Shown: positions 49,547-62,085, counted from the stretch's first letter. The stretch is DNA of 64,000 nucleotides from Nannobrachium achirus (GCA_963921795.1 OY997639.1:48953395-49017394); one strand, 5' to 3'. The notes: generated by a model from the letters alone, not told the origin. A program made the numbers and translations.

Positions 49547-49693
49547 CCACGTATCTGATGTGGAAGCCAGGCTGGTTGGTGCCGTGGTCGGAGGACCAGC
49601 GCAGGAGGAGCTGGTGGCCAGTGGTCGTCAGGCTGAAGGGGGTCTCAAGGTCTCCACTCAGAGAGGCCAGGTTCTGGCTATAGATGGTGGGAC
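49547..49693 (-). CDS. csmd3: csmd3 exon: second half of the last CUB domain
   Basis: The 147-base exon encodes PTIYSQNLASLSGDLETPFS, then LTTTGHQLLLRWSSDHG and NQPGFHIRYV, the usual CUB ending (LLLRWSSDH, GFxIRY). The donor is a strong gtgagt, phase 1. The acceptor atgcag is unusual: upstream lies almost pure alternating GT/GC sequence with no clear pyrimidine tract, continuous with a long GU repeat starting 38 bases from the exon. Skipping this exon would keep frame (147 bases) but would remove half the CUB fold. Confidence 0.9.
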
Positions 49694-49729
49694 CTGCATG
49701 CGCACATGCACACACGTGCACACACGTGT

Positions 49730-49731
<2 letters not shown>

Positions 49732-49826
<95 letters not shown>
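49732..49826 (+). repeat. CA microsatellite at a csmd3 acceptor
   Basis: About 47 CA units; on the transcript it is GU repeat beginning 38 bases before exon 49547-49693 and joined to it by further alternating GT/GC. Confidence 0.95.
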
Positions 49827-49827
<1 letters not shown>

Positions 49828-50345
49828 GGAAATTCATTTAGCCACAGAACGAATGCACTGATAATGACTGCATACACAGATGAACAGAGAATGTAAATAC
49901 AGGAATATAGCACGCCATGGAGAGAGATAGGCACGTTATGGAGAGAGATAGGCTATTAGGCACGGTACAATTATCTGTGCAGAATTAATTAGCAAAGAGG
50001 TGATGAGAACAAACGCACCGTAAATGTCAGTGACATTTTGTAGTGGCACATCTATAAAATGACAATCGCATGTTTGGCCGAAAAGACCAGTGCATGCTGA
50101 ACATTGGATATCAGTTTCAATCAGAGATCATTGAATCTCACATCAAAACAAGTATGTTTCAATAACTAACTTAAAGACTCAGTAAAATCCTCAGTGTACA
50201 TTTATGAATTTGTAATTGTAACTCAGTAACTCAGAGTTAAATGCTCTCACAGGTTTGTTGTGTAGCTGCATGTATAAATAACATTTTGATAAATGGAAGG
50301 AAAAAAAAACATTGCTTATGAGATGAGATCCCCTTTTGAACTGAC

Positions 50346-50534
50346 CGTCAAATATTTCCAGGATGTCAAACTCTTTCTCTGTCTGGAAGAGTTCAAAGTG
50401 CAGAGTGATGTTGTATCCCTTTTCCACGTTAATGAGCCAGGAGCACATCTGCAGGTTGGGATAGCTGTCAGGATAGCCTGGACTCAGGATCACCCCCGTG
50501 GAGTCGAAGCGTACCTCATGGGCTGGGCATTGGA
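50346..50534 (-). CDS. csmd3: csmd3 exon: first half of the last CUB domain
   Basis: The 189-base exon encodes VQCPAHEVRFDSTGVILSPGYP and then SYPNLQMCSWLINVEKGYNI, TLHFELFQTEKEFDILEIFDG. This is a typical CUB N-terminal half: the GVILSPGYP strand, a Cys in the CSW motif, and the acidic FDILEIFDG calcium-type motif. NIT is a possible N-glycosylation site. The acceptor is atctcag and the donor gtcag, both phase 1. The domain is completed by exon 49547-49693. The run of sushi domains that follows identifies it as the last CUB domain of the protein. Confidence 0.92.
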
Positions 50535-50740
50535 CTGAGATCAGAGAGAACCAGACGTGAAATGAGCATGAGTTAAAAGACCAAAACAAAGGGAGAATAC
50601 AGAGCCAGGGAACAGGGGCGATGTGGAGAGGTGTGTGGGAGAGAGGGAGACGAGAGAGAGAGAGAGAAAGGACAGGTTAGGTGAAAGAAGAAGGTGAACA
50701 CAGAGAGGCAGGAACAAGAGAAGCGAGGGGGGGTAAAGGC

Positions 50741-50860
50741 ACGGGAGGGGAGAGGAGAGGAGAGGAGAGGAGAGGAGAGGAGAGGAGAGGAGAGGAGAGG
50801 AGAGGAGAGGAGAGGAGAGGAGAGGAGAGGAGAGGAGAGGAGAGGAGAGGAGAGGAGAGA
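50741..50860 (+). repeat. AGGAG pentanucleotide microsatellite
   Basis: About 23 units of GGAGA, purine-only on this strand and therefore CT-rich on the csmd3 transcript; it lies 206 bases upstream of exon 50346-50534. Confidence 0.95.
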
Positions 50861-51694
50861 GGACCTCCAATGTGGAAATTACATTGAAATAAAAACTGGT
50901 CCTGAAACAATTACATTTCAGCCAGACTGATATTGCACCTCAGGGCTGAGCTGGTGAGCCTGCTGTTGTCACCAAGCTCCCTTGATATCAATCTGTCAAA
51001 TAATACATCTTAGCTATAGCGTGACAGCCAGCTTTGTATGGGGAAGATCTGTATGCCTGTAGGTCTGTGCCTGCATGTAGGTGTCTTGCCCCATGCCTGT
51101 GTGTGTGTGTGTGCGTGCGCGCGCACACGTGTGTGTGTGTGTGTGTGTGTGCGTGCGTGCGTGTGTGTTCTGCTATTTCCTGGAAGTTATATTTGAAATA
51201 ATGACCATGCAAAGGTTTCCCTTGATAGTCTGCCCTTTATGGTATGGAAAAAAAACTATGGGCCTCTACTAGAAACATGACGTGTAAGAGGTTAACACGA
51301 ACAAATGTGGCAGATAAAAAGGTCATTTCAGTCATAGATAAATGTAAAAAATGGATCACTAAGCAGTAAGAATGAAGCCAATGGCAAAATGTTGGAATGC
51401 TATGAACTTACAGTAACTAGAGCAGTCCTTGACTCAGCGGTGTTGTTTCTGTCCAAAAAGTCAAGTTTTCTGTCTTGCATTGTCTGATTGACATTTTGAC
51501 ACACTACAGTATTCTTTGAAAGGTTTTGAGTGACCCCAAGATCATTTGTGTCTCAGTACAGCACTGTGGACCACTTAACTTTCAGTAGTGTGAAAGCTAC
51601 TGTATACAGTACCACAATAATTGGGCTGCACAACTCCTTTAGAGTCACCAGTTTCTCCAGTGACTCTATCGTGGGTTTGACGCACACGGTTCGA

Positions 51695-52130
51695 TGTACT
51701 GTAAACAATCATTGATGTTCTTCCGTTCCCATAGAAAGTATCCGGAGAACCCTGGTCAGTTTGCTCTCTCTGAAAAGAATGTGTCCTTCATCCTGTCAGT
51801 CTGGCTGTTGTGAAGAGCAGTGATACATTTCCCCAGAATGAACAGAGTTGTTGATTTTCCCTGCCTCTTTCAGCCTCTCCAAAGGTCTTTGCTTTGTTGC
51901 ATCTTTCATAGCCAGCTAGGTCACATAGTGAGAACTCTGAAACCCTCTGGACTCTGGTACCCTCAGTCTTCATTAACTTCATGGTGAATATGCTATGGCT
52001 TCTGCTGGAGGACTGCTTCATCTTAGTGGATGCAACACTTCAGTGTTCGTTTTCAAACCAAATAAGTTTACAGGCTTCTTCCAGGTTTTGGATGTTGATC
52101 CACTTTAGATCGCTAACATACAGTAGGTCT
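51695..52130 (-). pseudogene. Kinesin-6 (KIF20-type) motor-domain pseudogene fragment
   Basis: On the minus strand the pieces run in motor-domain order: DLKWINIQNLEEACKLI near 52110, then SVASTKMKQSSSRSHSIFTM with the switch I motif SSRSHS, then RVSEFSLCDLAGYERCNKAK with the switch II motif DLAG, then RESKLTRVL and finally YGNGRTSMIV near 51715. SLCDLAG followed by ERC points to the KIF20A/KIF20B group. It is broken by a stop after ENEH, by a frameshift after KTFGE and by at least one more later. No introns interrupt about 140 codons, so a processed copy is likely. It lies in a csmd3 intron, same strand. Confidence 0.75.
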
Positions 52131-55100
52131 GTCCAGTGCTGTCCTCACACAGGTGCAGAGCAGTATTACTATTGGACTACTGTTGAACTTTGAGAGAAAT
52201 GATGGAGGCTGAAGTAGGTCATAGAAATATTCATTGTAGATATCGAAGAATGCGACTCATAAGATAAACTGGATTTTTTTTTTATAGCTATACATTGAAA
52301 TGCTATACAGTAAATGTAAAAAGGTAAATAAATTAACTAGAACTGCACTCTCTGTCGATGTGCCAACTTCCACCTTGTGCACAAGTACTTGTGTACTTGT
52401 GGCCTACTTGTGTGCCAGCGAGAGCGCCACAGTACATTATAATTAACATTATTGGGCTAAAGGGGCTACATGTAAAGACAAAGACATACTGTACTGTAGG
52501 CCACTGGCATCACCACTGGCGATGCCAGTGACATCACCAGGAATGCTGGTTCCTCATTGGCTGTTAATGATGACATTGACAGAAATGCTGGTCCCTGATT
52601 GGGCTACGGGCTTAAACAAATACAGACACCGACATACATACGCAGCCGAACGCAGTACTTGCGCAAGCAATAAGGGTTAAAAGTAATTACATGTAAGTAA
52701 TAATTAAAAAAGTAAAGTACATTATAATTAACATTATTGGGCTAAAGTGGCTACATGTAAAGACATACTGTACTGTAGGCCTACTTGACATGATCTAGCA
52801 CACAGTGTGAATGATACCCAATAAGAGCTTTGTTTATAAGGTCCCCCTTGTTCCTAGCGGTCCCCATTGTTACCTGATTGTTTAATAATATACTGTTGCC
52901 AGGCAACAGAAACATTTCTTTTACAGAGAGCAGCAAACACCAACAGAATGGGAGTGCTACAGTAGGTACAGTGAAGGCATATTTTTGTGTTGCTTGTGTG
53001 TGTCTAACCACACATATTTATACATATTTATGTTCAGAGTCACTTTCTCAACTGCACCACAATGATCTAGTGCTACTCTGATTGCCTGGAAGCTGACACA
53101 ACCCTAGTTATATTTATCTGTGTGAGCTGTCACTTTATGCCCTGAAGAAGACTGTGAGGTGAGTAATTAGTAATAAGTACGTTTTTTTTTTTGCTTGGTA
53201 TTTTTTGTGTAACTACAGTACCTCTCCTCTATTTTTTTGTCCTCAAGATACATTTCTTCCTGCTACGGTAAGCAGAGTTGTGGTTAATACTGCTTAGCCT
53301 CAAACTCTCCAGGAAGTACGAACGTACAGTGCCTTCAAGGTTATGTTTGCCTAGAAAAATCCATATGAACAACCCACAGTTGTGATACTCATGACTCCCC
53401 AAGTAGAGCTCTTCTAGCTCCAAGTTCAAAAGTTGTGATGTGATACTGACATGTATTTTTTTCTTTAATGGCAAAACCCATATAAGTTCCTCATTATAAT
53501 TGGATGGAGTGTTTCTTAGTAATTTCATAATATATCTGAGAAAGATATTGTTAATCCCAATGGTCTTACAAAAACAAGGACTCGAGGCAACCATATCCTG
53601 TTGCCTAGCAATGGCGTTCTCATACAGTATCTTAACAATTGAATGCCAAGCAAATTGTGTAGTCCATTTGAAGACAGCATAAATCAGGAGGCTGCACCAT
53701 GATAAGTACAGCCACCACAAAAGTTTTGTTAAGTATTCATTAGACGTAATGGGGATGAGCATACAAGAAATCTGGGGATTCCATGTCTTGGCCTCACAAA
53801 AAATGTGTATTTGATCTACAAATATGATTATATACTGTTGTTATGCAAATCTTTACTAAAAGATGAGGCAAAGACTTGCTGTAGGCCTGAGCACAGCATT
53901 GTCTGCACTCTGCACCATGGGTAAGCATCAAATGTAATCATTTTATTGCATGATTTTTGCTTTCAGTTTTGTTTTCTTTCTGCATTTATCAAATCCTTCT
54001 ACTGCTCCAAGAGCAGTCTTAGATCAATTCTGTAGTCCTGGAGCACTAATTCCACTTATGTTTAACCACACAGAATACATATGCTGTAGTAGTACAAACT
54101 ACTAGTGGTTGGTGTCATTAGACTGTCCCAACACATCACTTAAAGATGGACAATAAAGAGAAGAAAGGGTGGTTGCATGGCAGATTCAAACCTGCTCTTG
54201 GTGTAATGGAAGGATCATTTCCCAAAGTCAGCTAGCATTGTGAGCGTGTAGATCTGCGTGGCCTACTGTACATCTGGCCTACGTCTGGCCTACATCTTGG
54301 CACAAAGCGTTCAAAGTTTGTTGTAAACCCAGGGTCACATTGGCCAAGCTTTGAGGGACCCTCATGAATAGCACCAATCACTTCACACTTGGTGTGATTT
54401 TTCTTTCTTCGTGTGGGGGCCTTGGCCTCCACCTTCAAAACCAATGAGCTAGATTGTGCCAGTAACCTTGATCAAAACTAATATACAGCCTAACCTTGCT
54501 CACAGGCTTTTGCAAAAGGAAGATAAGCTGGGAACATATCAGTAAATAGGCGGGGTGAAAATGTATATCCATGCAAGGACATTTCAGCATTATCTCATAA
54601 GTACAAGGAGACACAATTAACAGGGCAAGACAAGGAGCTGACAGCAAACAAAAGAGGAAGGAGACTACTTCCCATTTTGCCACATCCAAAGTGGACCCAC
54701 AGGAAATGGCTCTTTTTACGAGCTCACAGTAGAAGTCTCTTGGATGTGAACAGCAGGTCATGTCAAACCAAGTTCAACTTTACATGTCCCATGGAGAGCA
54801 ATTAGTTTTCTGCTAGAGGTGGTACAAGGACATCTCAAATTCAACGCATGGCTTCTTGTGAAACATCCTTGAATAATATCTATCTATGAAATGAGATGCT
54901 GGTGTTTCATTTCAGTCTGATAATACCCCAAACTTTGACCAGCTGATGCATGAAGACATCATTTGAAAATGTAATTCCATCCAGTTAAACACCTGGACTT
55001 CCCACACCGCTTTGTTGTATATTTTAACTGTGCCAGGCAAATTATCTATTCCACTGTACTTCACTATGAACTTGATTTTAATGTGGTTTGGTTTCTCTGT

Positions 55101-56213
55101 CGTTCTGTTATGTACTGTACAAGCATGCGGATGAACTCTGATTTGATTGGTCAAACAGATCTGCCTGGCCAGAATAGTCTTGGCAAAGTACAGAATGAAT
55201 GACGCATGAGAACATGGCTCTCTGCCTGAGGAAAGATCAAAGTTTGAAAATGTTTCAAACTTCATGATTGATTTCCTGGCAGAATGAAACCAATTAAATA
55301 ATGAAGGAGGCCTGTCCTGTCCTCCAAAAAGAGTCCTAAAATACCTCACCCATCTGGAACTGGCAGGCAATTACAATCATTCAAAGCAAAGCATAGGAGA
55401 TTGTGTGAAATAGGTGAGTTTTAGCTAGTGGTGGGATCTTCTTGGCAGAAGTACATTCAGTCACTAATTTATGAGCAAGTTATTTGACTGTACCTGCAGT
55501 GAAATACATGTTTAAGTTGCTTCCAAAACTTTTCATTGATTGACTGCCCTGCATTGGCACAAAAGGAAACCATTAAATTATTCCAAACTATTCATAACCT
55601 ATCCCATCTGGCGATTCCTGGTTCGAGCAAACCCTCAAAGAAAAGCATTAGACAGCATTTCAATATTCCATTCATATCGGTCTTCATGGGTGACTCTGCA
55701 CAGCTGGACTAAACTAAACTGAAGTAGCCTACTTCTGTATGCCAGACCGGTACTATAGTATAATATGCAATATACTGACAAGTCCCTTTTCCGGTCTATC
55801 CTCGAATGTACTCTCTGAAATACAAATTAAAATACTGGAGGTCAGTACTGTTCCAATCAATTAAAAACAGACAGTGTCTAATAATGCAAGATAGCAAGTT
55901 AATAGGCTGGCAGTTTGTGGATGAAACACCAATGATGTGCTAAACACAAGACCTTGGCAAACGATTGATCGGTGATTGGTGTAGCAGTGTCAGCTGACTG
56001 GTGATATGCATACAGTATATCTTGTACAATACCCACACATCACCGAAACCAATGATGAGCCAAGTTAGCCTACATCCTAAATATGTAAACTGAAAAATAC
56101 TGGAGTGGGAAAATAGTTTCCTTCATCATTTGTATCACAGTATATATTACTGTATCTATCTATCTATCCATCCATCCATCCATCCTACTATAAATGCATG
56201 AAATCTCTGATCG

Positions 56214-56285
56214 GACAGTTCTTGAGATATGCGGAGGACATGATACACACAGTATGCATGTCCTCTGCATATCTCAAGAACTGTC
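56214..56285. repeat. Inverted repeat, 29-bp arms
   Basis: GACAGTTCTTGAGATATGC at 56214 onward, running to GGACATG at 56242, is mirrored at 56257-56285 with one mismatch over a 14-base loop. It lies beside a short CTAT/CATC tract. Confidence 0.8.
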
Positions 56286-57239
56286 TGATTAATCAACTTC
56301 AAACTCTGTGTGTGTATCACTGTCACAGAAGACCCGAGTGCAGTGCCCAGCACAAAGTTAGCTGGATCAGCTGGATTGCAAAAGGCTGCCCTGCCATGAA
56401 AAGCGGCTGTCACACACTTGATTTCATTTAATTGCTAAGCTTTAAATAATGTTGACCTTTGGAATAACAGTGCTATCATTTGGGAGTGCATATTCATAAA
56501 GATACTAAAAGCAAGAGCAAACAACTGATCTAAGATCACTTGACTTTATGAGCTTTGCCATTACTATGAGCAGTGTGTTTTTTTTCCATTGTCCATATAC
56601 TGTACTGTAGCAAACACGTAGCACCCATGAAATGGCTGCACGATCATATCAAAATAAAAGAAAGGATGGTAAGGTATTTTATAGAAATGGAGGGATTGAG
56701 ATTCTCATCATTTAGTCTAGGTGTGTAGACTTCATACACAGGGCACTTCAAAAGCCACCTATCCAAAAGAAAGAGAAGAGGTGAGTGACTGTGCTCTGTT
56801 CTGTGCATACAAGATTTATTTGCTCCAAATTTCAAGGTGATAGAAACTTTCTGTTGGCCCCACAAAACCTCTTGCGCAGATAAGCCTGTCCGCTTCCGCC
56901 CATTCCTTCTGAGACATCTTCTGAGGCACTGATGGAAGCTAGCAATCTTATTTCTTCACATTCGAGGGGGTGAGGTTTGTTATGTTCTCTCTTGAAAACA
57001 GAATAGACACAAAAATGCCTTTTCTTATTAAACAGACCACAGAGAAGATATGGGGGGGGGGGGGGGGCAACTACATTTTATATTTGTATATAAAATGCAG
57101 TTGAACGAGCACCATTGTCTGGATTCCAGGCTAATAATTAACTCATCCAGAGCCCAGGACATTAACGGATTAGGGGGTCCAGAGTGCCCCCTCCCGGCCC
57201 CATTAACGGCCATTGTCTTATTTTGAAGGCCAGAAGTCT

Positions 57240-57270
57240 AGACCGGAAGTACTTCCGGTCTGACGTCATC
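57240..57270. promoter_or_regulatory. Candidate ETS-ETS-CRE cluster on a perfect palindrome
   Basis: AGACCGGAAGT and its exact complement (57240-57261) give two facing CCGGAAGT ETS-type sites, followed at once by TGACGTCA, a full CRE. The surrounding 57240-57620 is richer in CpG than flanking intron. Such clusters occur at broad vertebrate promoters, but no gene start was recognised here; a transposon origin is the alternative. Confidence 0.35.
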
Positions 57271-58148
57271 GGATCCTGCGACGGAACCGAACATTGTTTA
57301 CGTGGTGCCATGCTGGATTGCATAGGAGCGTTTATACATGTGTTTTATAAGCGAGCATCTGCCTCCATCTTCGCTTCTAAAGTGTTGTTTTGAGATAATG
57401 GACATTAAAGATGAGATCGGCCGTCCACCTCAATGTTATGGGATGACTATTGTGTGCTCGTGGAGCCGTGATGATGACAAATCAGCGCGGATTTCGTCTC
57501 CGGAGCGTCGGCCATTGTACTAGGTATTTTTACTCGCCGTTACAGTAATATATTACTTTTCGCGCGACATCACGCATTCGGCACTATACGTACTCTAGTA
57601 CTTATCGCGTGACATCACGCGAAAGGCACTAGATGAGTTAAGTGTTGCAAAGTCACTAGGATACGAGGAAAACATAAATCATCTGTCTAAACAACAATCT
57701 AAATTATATTAGCATTTGTGGACAAACAGTATGTCTACAATAGACAACAAGAAATGGCTACAAGGAATGAGGAGTCCTATGTAGTGAGATGAGAAGAGGT
57801 GTTTTCAGACTACGGGAGTAGTCTAAAAATGGGAAGTGAGTCTGCAGTCCTGACTGGGGGAGGTCATTTCACAGCTTGGGAGCCAAGAGGGAGAAGAGTC
57901 TAGGACACTTGGAGTGTTGGCCAGGGTGTCGTACGTGACCCATGATGAAACCTCCCATTTGGGAGGTGCTGACCTTCTGTAATCGCTTTTACACTGATTG
58001 ACCAAAGAGGGCCACTGGGTGGATGGGAGCCCCAGGTCTGTGATCTTGGATCGGCACAGCTCCTACTCTGAGGGACTTGATAAATTGGAATAGGGACCAT
58101 TTGTGCTGCTCAGAGGCTGCCAGAGAGTCCTCTCTGGGTGGTCTGTCA

Positions 58149-58817
<669 letters not shown>

Positions 58818-58859
58818 CTATGGTACTAAAGACACCTCATTACCAAGAAACTGAGTAAC

Positions 58860-58881
58860 GCACACACGCACGCACACACGC

Positions 58882-58952
<71 letters not shown>
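58860..58952 (+). repeat. CA/CG-containing microsatellite
   Basis: About 34 CA units preceded by mixed CACG units. Confidence 0.93.
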
Positions 58953-58956
<4 letters not shown>

Positions 58957-59157
58957 TGACATTACACACAGACAGACGATACAGACCGACTGCTCAGTAA
59001 TCACTTCTGAGCATTCACAATATTATTATTACAATGAAGTGCTCAGTAAATAATCCCTGCCCTCACAACAAAACATTACTACAAAACAAATTAAGTAGGA
59101 AGGAAGCAAGGAAAGGACATAAGTGAGGAAGGAAAGGAAGAAAGTAAGGTACTGTAA

Positions 59158-59481
59158 AGCCCTTTGCACACAGGACAGTTGCGTTTTTTTTGTTTGCTGC
59201 ATGAATAAAACGCATTGGATTTGGTGTGCAAGGCTGTGCGGAATCGGCGCTGCGGATCCAAAAAGGAGTCATAAAAGGAGTGATGAGTTTTTACCGCATG
59301 CGACAAGACGCACGAATCGAACTGGGTTCGATCGAGAAAAAAACGCACGGCCGCAGCCACTCGTCGCACGGCTAATTCGGAGCCGGTGTGCATGAGGTCA
59401 TAGAGAATCATTGTTTTCTTTTAAAAAAATGAAATTGTCCGTTTTATCCGTGCGGTTAAACGCGCCTGTGTGCAAAGGGCT
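59158..59481. mobile_element. PIF/Harbinger-like MITE
   Basis: A 17-bp perfect terminal inverted repeat AGCCCTTTGCACACAGG bounds a 324-base non-coding unit, flanked by the 3-bp direct repeat TAA (59155-59157 and 59482-59484). TWA duplications of 3 bp with G/C-starting inverted repeats fit PIF/Harbinger elements. Confidence 0.75.
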
Positions 59482-59795
59482 TAACACTAGTACTTTTACA
59501 CATGAAAACAGGAAACTAACAGAGTGAAATTCATTAACCAAACTTCCACTTCGGAGATCACACACATGAATAGGCTAAATAAAAACAAACCAAGTCATAG
59601 GAAGAAAAATACTTGATGAATTAATGAACGTGCGATTATTTCGAATATAATAAAAATACATCTCCAAATTGAAATAAAGTTGATTCACATATGTTCCTGT
59701 GTTCTCTTAAGTTCACAATAAGATCCATCTACTCCTTGCATGCTGTTCTTTCATGTGTTGCAAGTGGAGCGTAAGGAGCTAGATTGCAAACAGAC

Positions 59796-59876
59796 CTATT
59801 TCAAACACGTCATCGTCGGCTAGGATCTCAGCGTTGGCAACAGGAGGGGGTGGCTGACAGATCCTCAGCTGGTATG
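59796..59876 (-). CDS. csmd3: csmd3 exon: first part of a split sushi domain
   Basis: The 81-base exon encodes AYQLRICQPPPPVANAEI then LADDDVFEI. It is the linker after the CUB domain plus the first cysteine of a sushi domain, with the family's CQPPPPV opening. The acceptor is acag before 59876 and the donor gtctg after 59796, both phase 1. The rest of the domain is in the next exon (58322-58435). The split of this sushi domain over two exons contrasts with the one-exon sushi domains downstream. It was recognised from the sequence because it is too short and start-less to stand out as an open frame. Confidence 0.88.
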
Positions 59877-60181
59877 CTGTGGATGAGAGCAGAAACAATT
59901 AAACCAAATCAGCAGAAGTGCCCTCTGTGTTCATGTGCATGTGTGTGTGAGTAATATGTGTACATTGTGCATGTATGTGTATGAGCTGTCTATTGTGTGC
60001 TTCATTTAGTGAATGTGTCTTGTGTGTGTATCTAATTACAACCCATACTTTAAATTGTACCCTATTTAAGCTGAAAACTGCCGTCGCATCAAAAAGCCAT
60101 TGCTTTTTCAGCTACGGTATTTTTTTATTTTTTATTTTTTTTATGTTTAGCATGAGTACACAGTGTAGGTACATTCACCAT

Positions 60182-60582
60182 CAGGCATGTGCACACATAG
60201 ACATCAAAGGGGGCTTGAGCCCCTGCCCTTTTACCCTGCTGTAAAAAAGTGCCCTGTCCAGACCATGAATGCATGCTTTTACTATGGAGAAGGAAATGCA
60301 AATGCCCCCCTTTCCATGTCCTACACTACAGTATTCAGGAGATTTGTCTTTTCCGAAATCTCCTGAACTTGAATGCAACATTTTATGTTGAAAGAATGTG
60401 TCCTCCGTCTAGAAATCCACGCCGTAGGCCGCACACCGAAAATAGCTGATCTATAAGCTCTCAAATCCTCACAGCGCAACTCGTTGAGAGATTGTAGATC
60501 TGCTATTTTCGCATTCTTTGCCAAAAGAGTCCTTTTATAACATTTCAGCCCCTGCCCCTCAAACATCCTCTGCATGTCCCTG
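60182..60582. mobile_element. hAT-like element, family B, complete
   Basis: This is a second copy of the element at 11657-12046, with ends CAGGCATGTGCACA and, inverted, CAGGGACATGCAGA. An exact 8-bp direct repeat ttcaccat flanks it (60174-60181 and 60583-60590). It carries a well-kept palindromic module at 60437-60512. It lies in the short csmd3 intron between exons 59796-59876 and 60799-60944. Confidence 0.87.
60437..60512. repeat. Palindromic AGATCTACAAGC module in family B element
   Basis: CGAAAATAGCTGATCTATAA faces GAGATTGTAGATCTGCTATT and TTCG. The inner arms CTCTCAA and TTGAGAG also pair, showing compensated change away from the TCACAA form of other copies. Confidence 0.78.
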
Positions 60583-60798
60583 TTCACCATTAGACCAAAG
60601 CAGAAGCAAAATACAGAAGAAAGGTCAAGAATCTCCAATAAAAAGCTGATAAATCCTCTTCATCTCTGGTCTTCATTAGTACACCCTGCTTCCTGATGAT
60701 CAGAGGACCAGGACATCAAACTAATAAGGGCCATTAGAGCATCGCCTCGCTATAAGATGAGCCCTTGGTTTGGCAGCTGGCCAAAGGGAGGAGGTTAC

Positions 60799-60944
60799 CA
60801 TGGTAATGCAGCACAAAGAAGCCACTGGTGCTGAAGTCGCTGTGGAACTTGATGAGGATCAGATTGGCAGTGGTGGACACGCCCTCCAGGGCGGAGCTGC
60901 CACTGAACTGGGCAACCTGGGGTGAGCCCTGGTCAGGTCCATCC
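60799..60944 (-). CDS. csmd3: csmd3 exon: C-terminal half of a CUB domain
   Basis: This is the most upstream csmd3 exon readable here. It encodes DGPDQGSPQVAQFSG followed by LILIKFHSDFSTSGFFVLHYH, the end of a CUB domain. The acceptor is ctctag before 60944, with a good pyrimidine tract, and the donor is gtaacc after 60799. The exon starts inside a codon (two bases come from the previous exon, outside the window or unrecognised) and ends in phase 1, so its last G joins CA of the next exon. Its 5' edge is duplicated in tandem (60912-61031), giving a second in-frame acceptor 60 bases upstream. Confidence 0.88.
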
Positions 60945-61031
60945 CTAGAGACACAGGAAGGGAGGGTTAGAGCAACCTGGGGTGAGCCCTGGTCAGGTCC
61001 ATCCCTAGAGACAGAGGAAGGGAGGGTTAGA
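60912..61031 (-). repeat. 60-bp tandem duplication across a csmd3 splice acceptor
   Basis: Positions 60912-60971 and 60972-61031 match at all but about one base. Each copy has 27 bases of intron end, including the pyrimidine tract and ctctag, and the first 33 bases of the exon. The outer acceptor (exon start 61004) stays open and in frame, so its use would add exactly 20 residues. Confidence 0.9.
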
Positions 61032-61499
61032 GCAGTGCTTTTCAACCTTTTCAGGCCGCAACCCCCCAAATAATCATATTTTAACTGGGGTTAAAGTTTT
61101 TGCCACTCAGTAGGCATTCCCGCATAACTTCCGGGTATGATGATGATGTCACGCGCATACCCACTATTCTGAAAATAAGTTTTCCCAGGGAACCTCAAAA
61201 GAGTAGATTTGTGTTAACATGGTTCACAAATTATCAGGAATTTACAAGATGTTTTATTTTAAATAGTTGATGCACGTACAAGTTCACAACAATGTGTCAC
61301 AACGCAACAGTTGAGAAAGAGAGATTGAGAGAGTTCCAGTTTAGTTGTTCAGTAATCAGAAGTCAAAACAGGGGTGTAAACCTGGGTGTGGACAAAGCAG
61401 CACTCAGCGACCCGCTTTCATGGTGAGGATTCTCTATCCCAGTTGAGGTCTAGTTAGGATGTCTCCCCAACCCAACTTTTTATTGTTTTTAATCTAGCA

Positions 61500-61618
61500 C
61501 TTGTGTCTTTATTGTTTTCACTTTTTCTCATTAAAGTTGGTTCCTTCCTTTCCTTATGTAAAGCGACTTTGGATACTTAGAAAAGCGTTATATAAATCTG
61601 AGCTATTATTATTATTAT
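61500..61618 (+). mobile_element. Non-LTR retrotransposon 3' tail
   Basis: TGTAAAGCGACTTTGGATAC followed by TTAGAAAAGCGTTATATAAA and an ATT microsatellite is a common 3' tail of teleost L2-like elements. The relic coding part lies separately at 62483. Confidence 0.6.
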
Positions 61619-61866
61619 CAAACGTTGGAGAAGGACCTTTTTCTGGCAAGGGTTTACCCCGGAGTCTCATCACCTCCAAGCTCCCAGAAACTCCAACAGG
61701 CATGAATAAAAGGCTGCTGACATCGCACGTTCTCCTTACAAGAGAGGTCAACATGCATCTCTTATCAGTGCATACGCACCAACCCTGGATGCCAGTGAAG
61801 ACTCAAAGGATGGATTCTACAGCTTCCCAGAGCTTGCAGTCTCTGGGAAGGTGTACTACAGTACAG

Positions 61867-62085
<219 letters not shown>

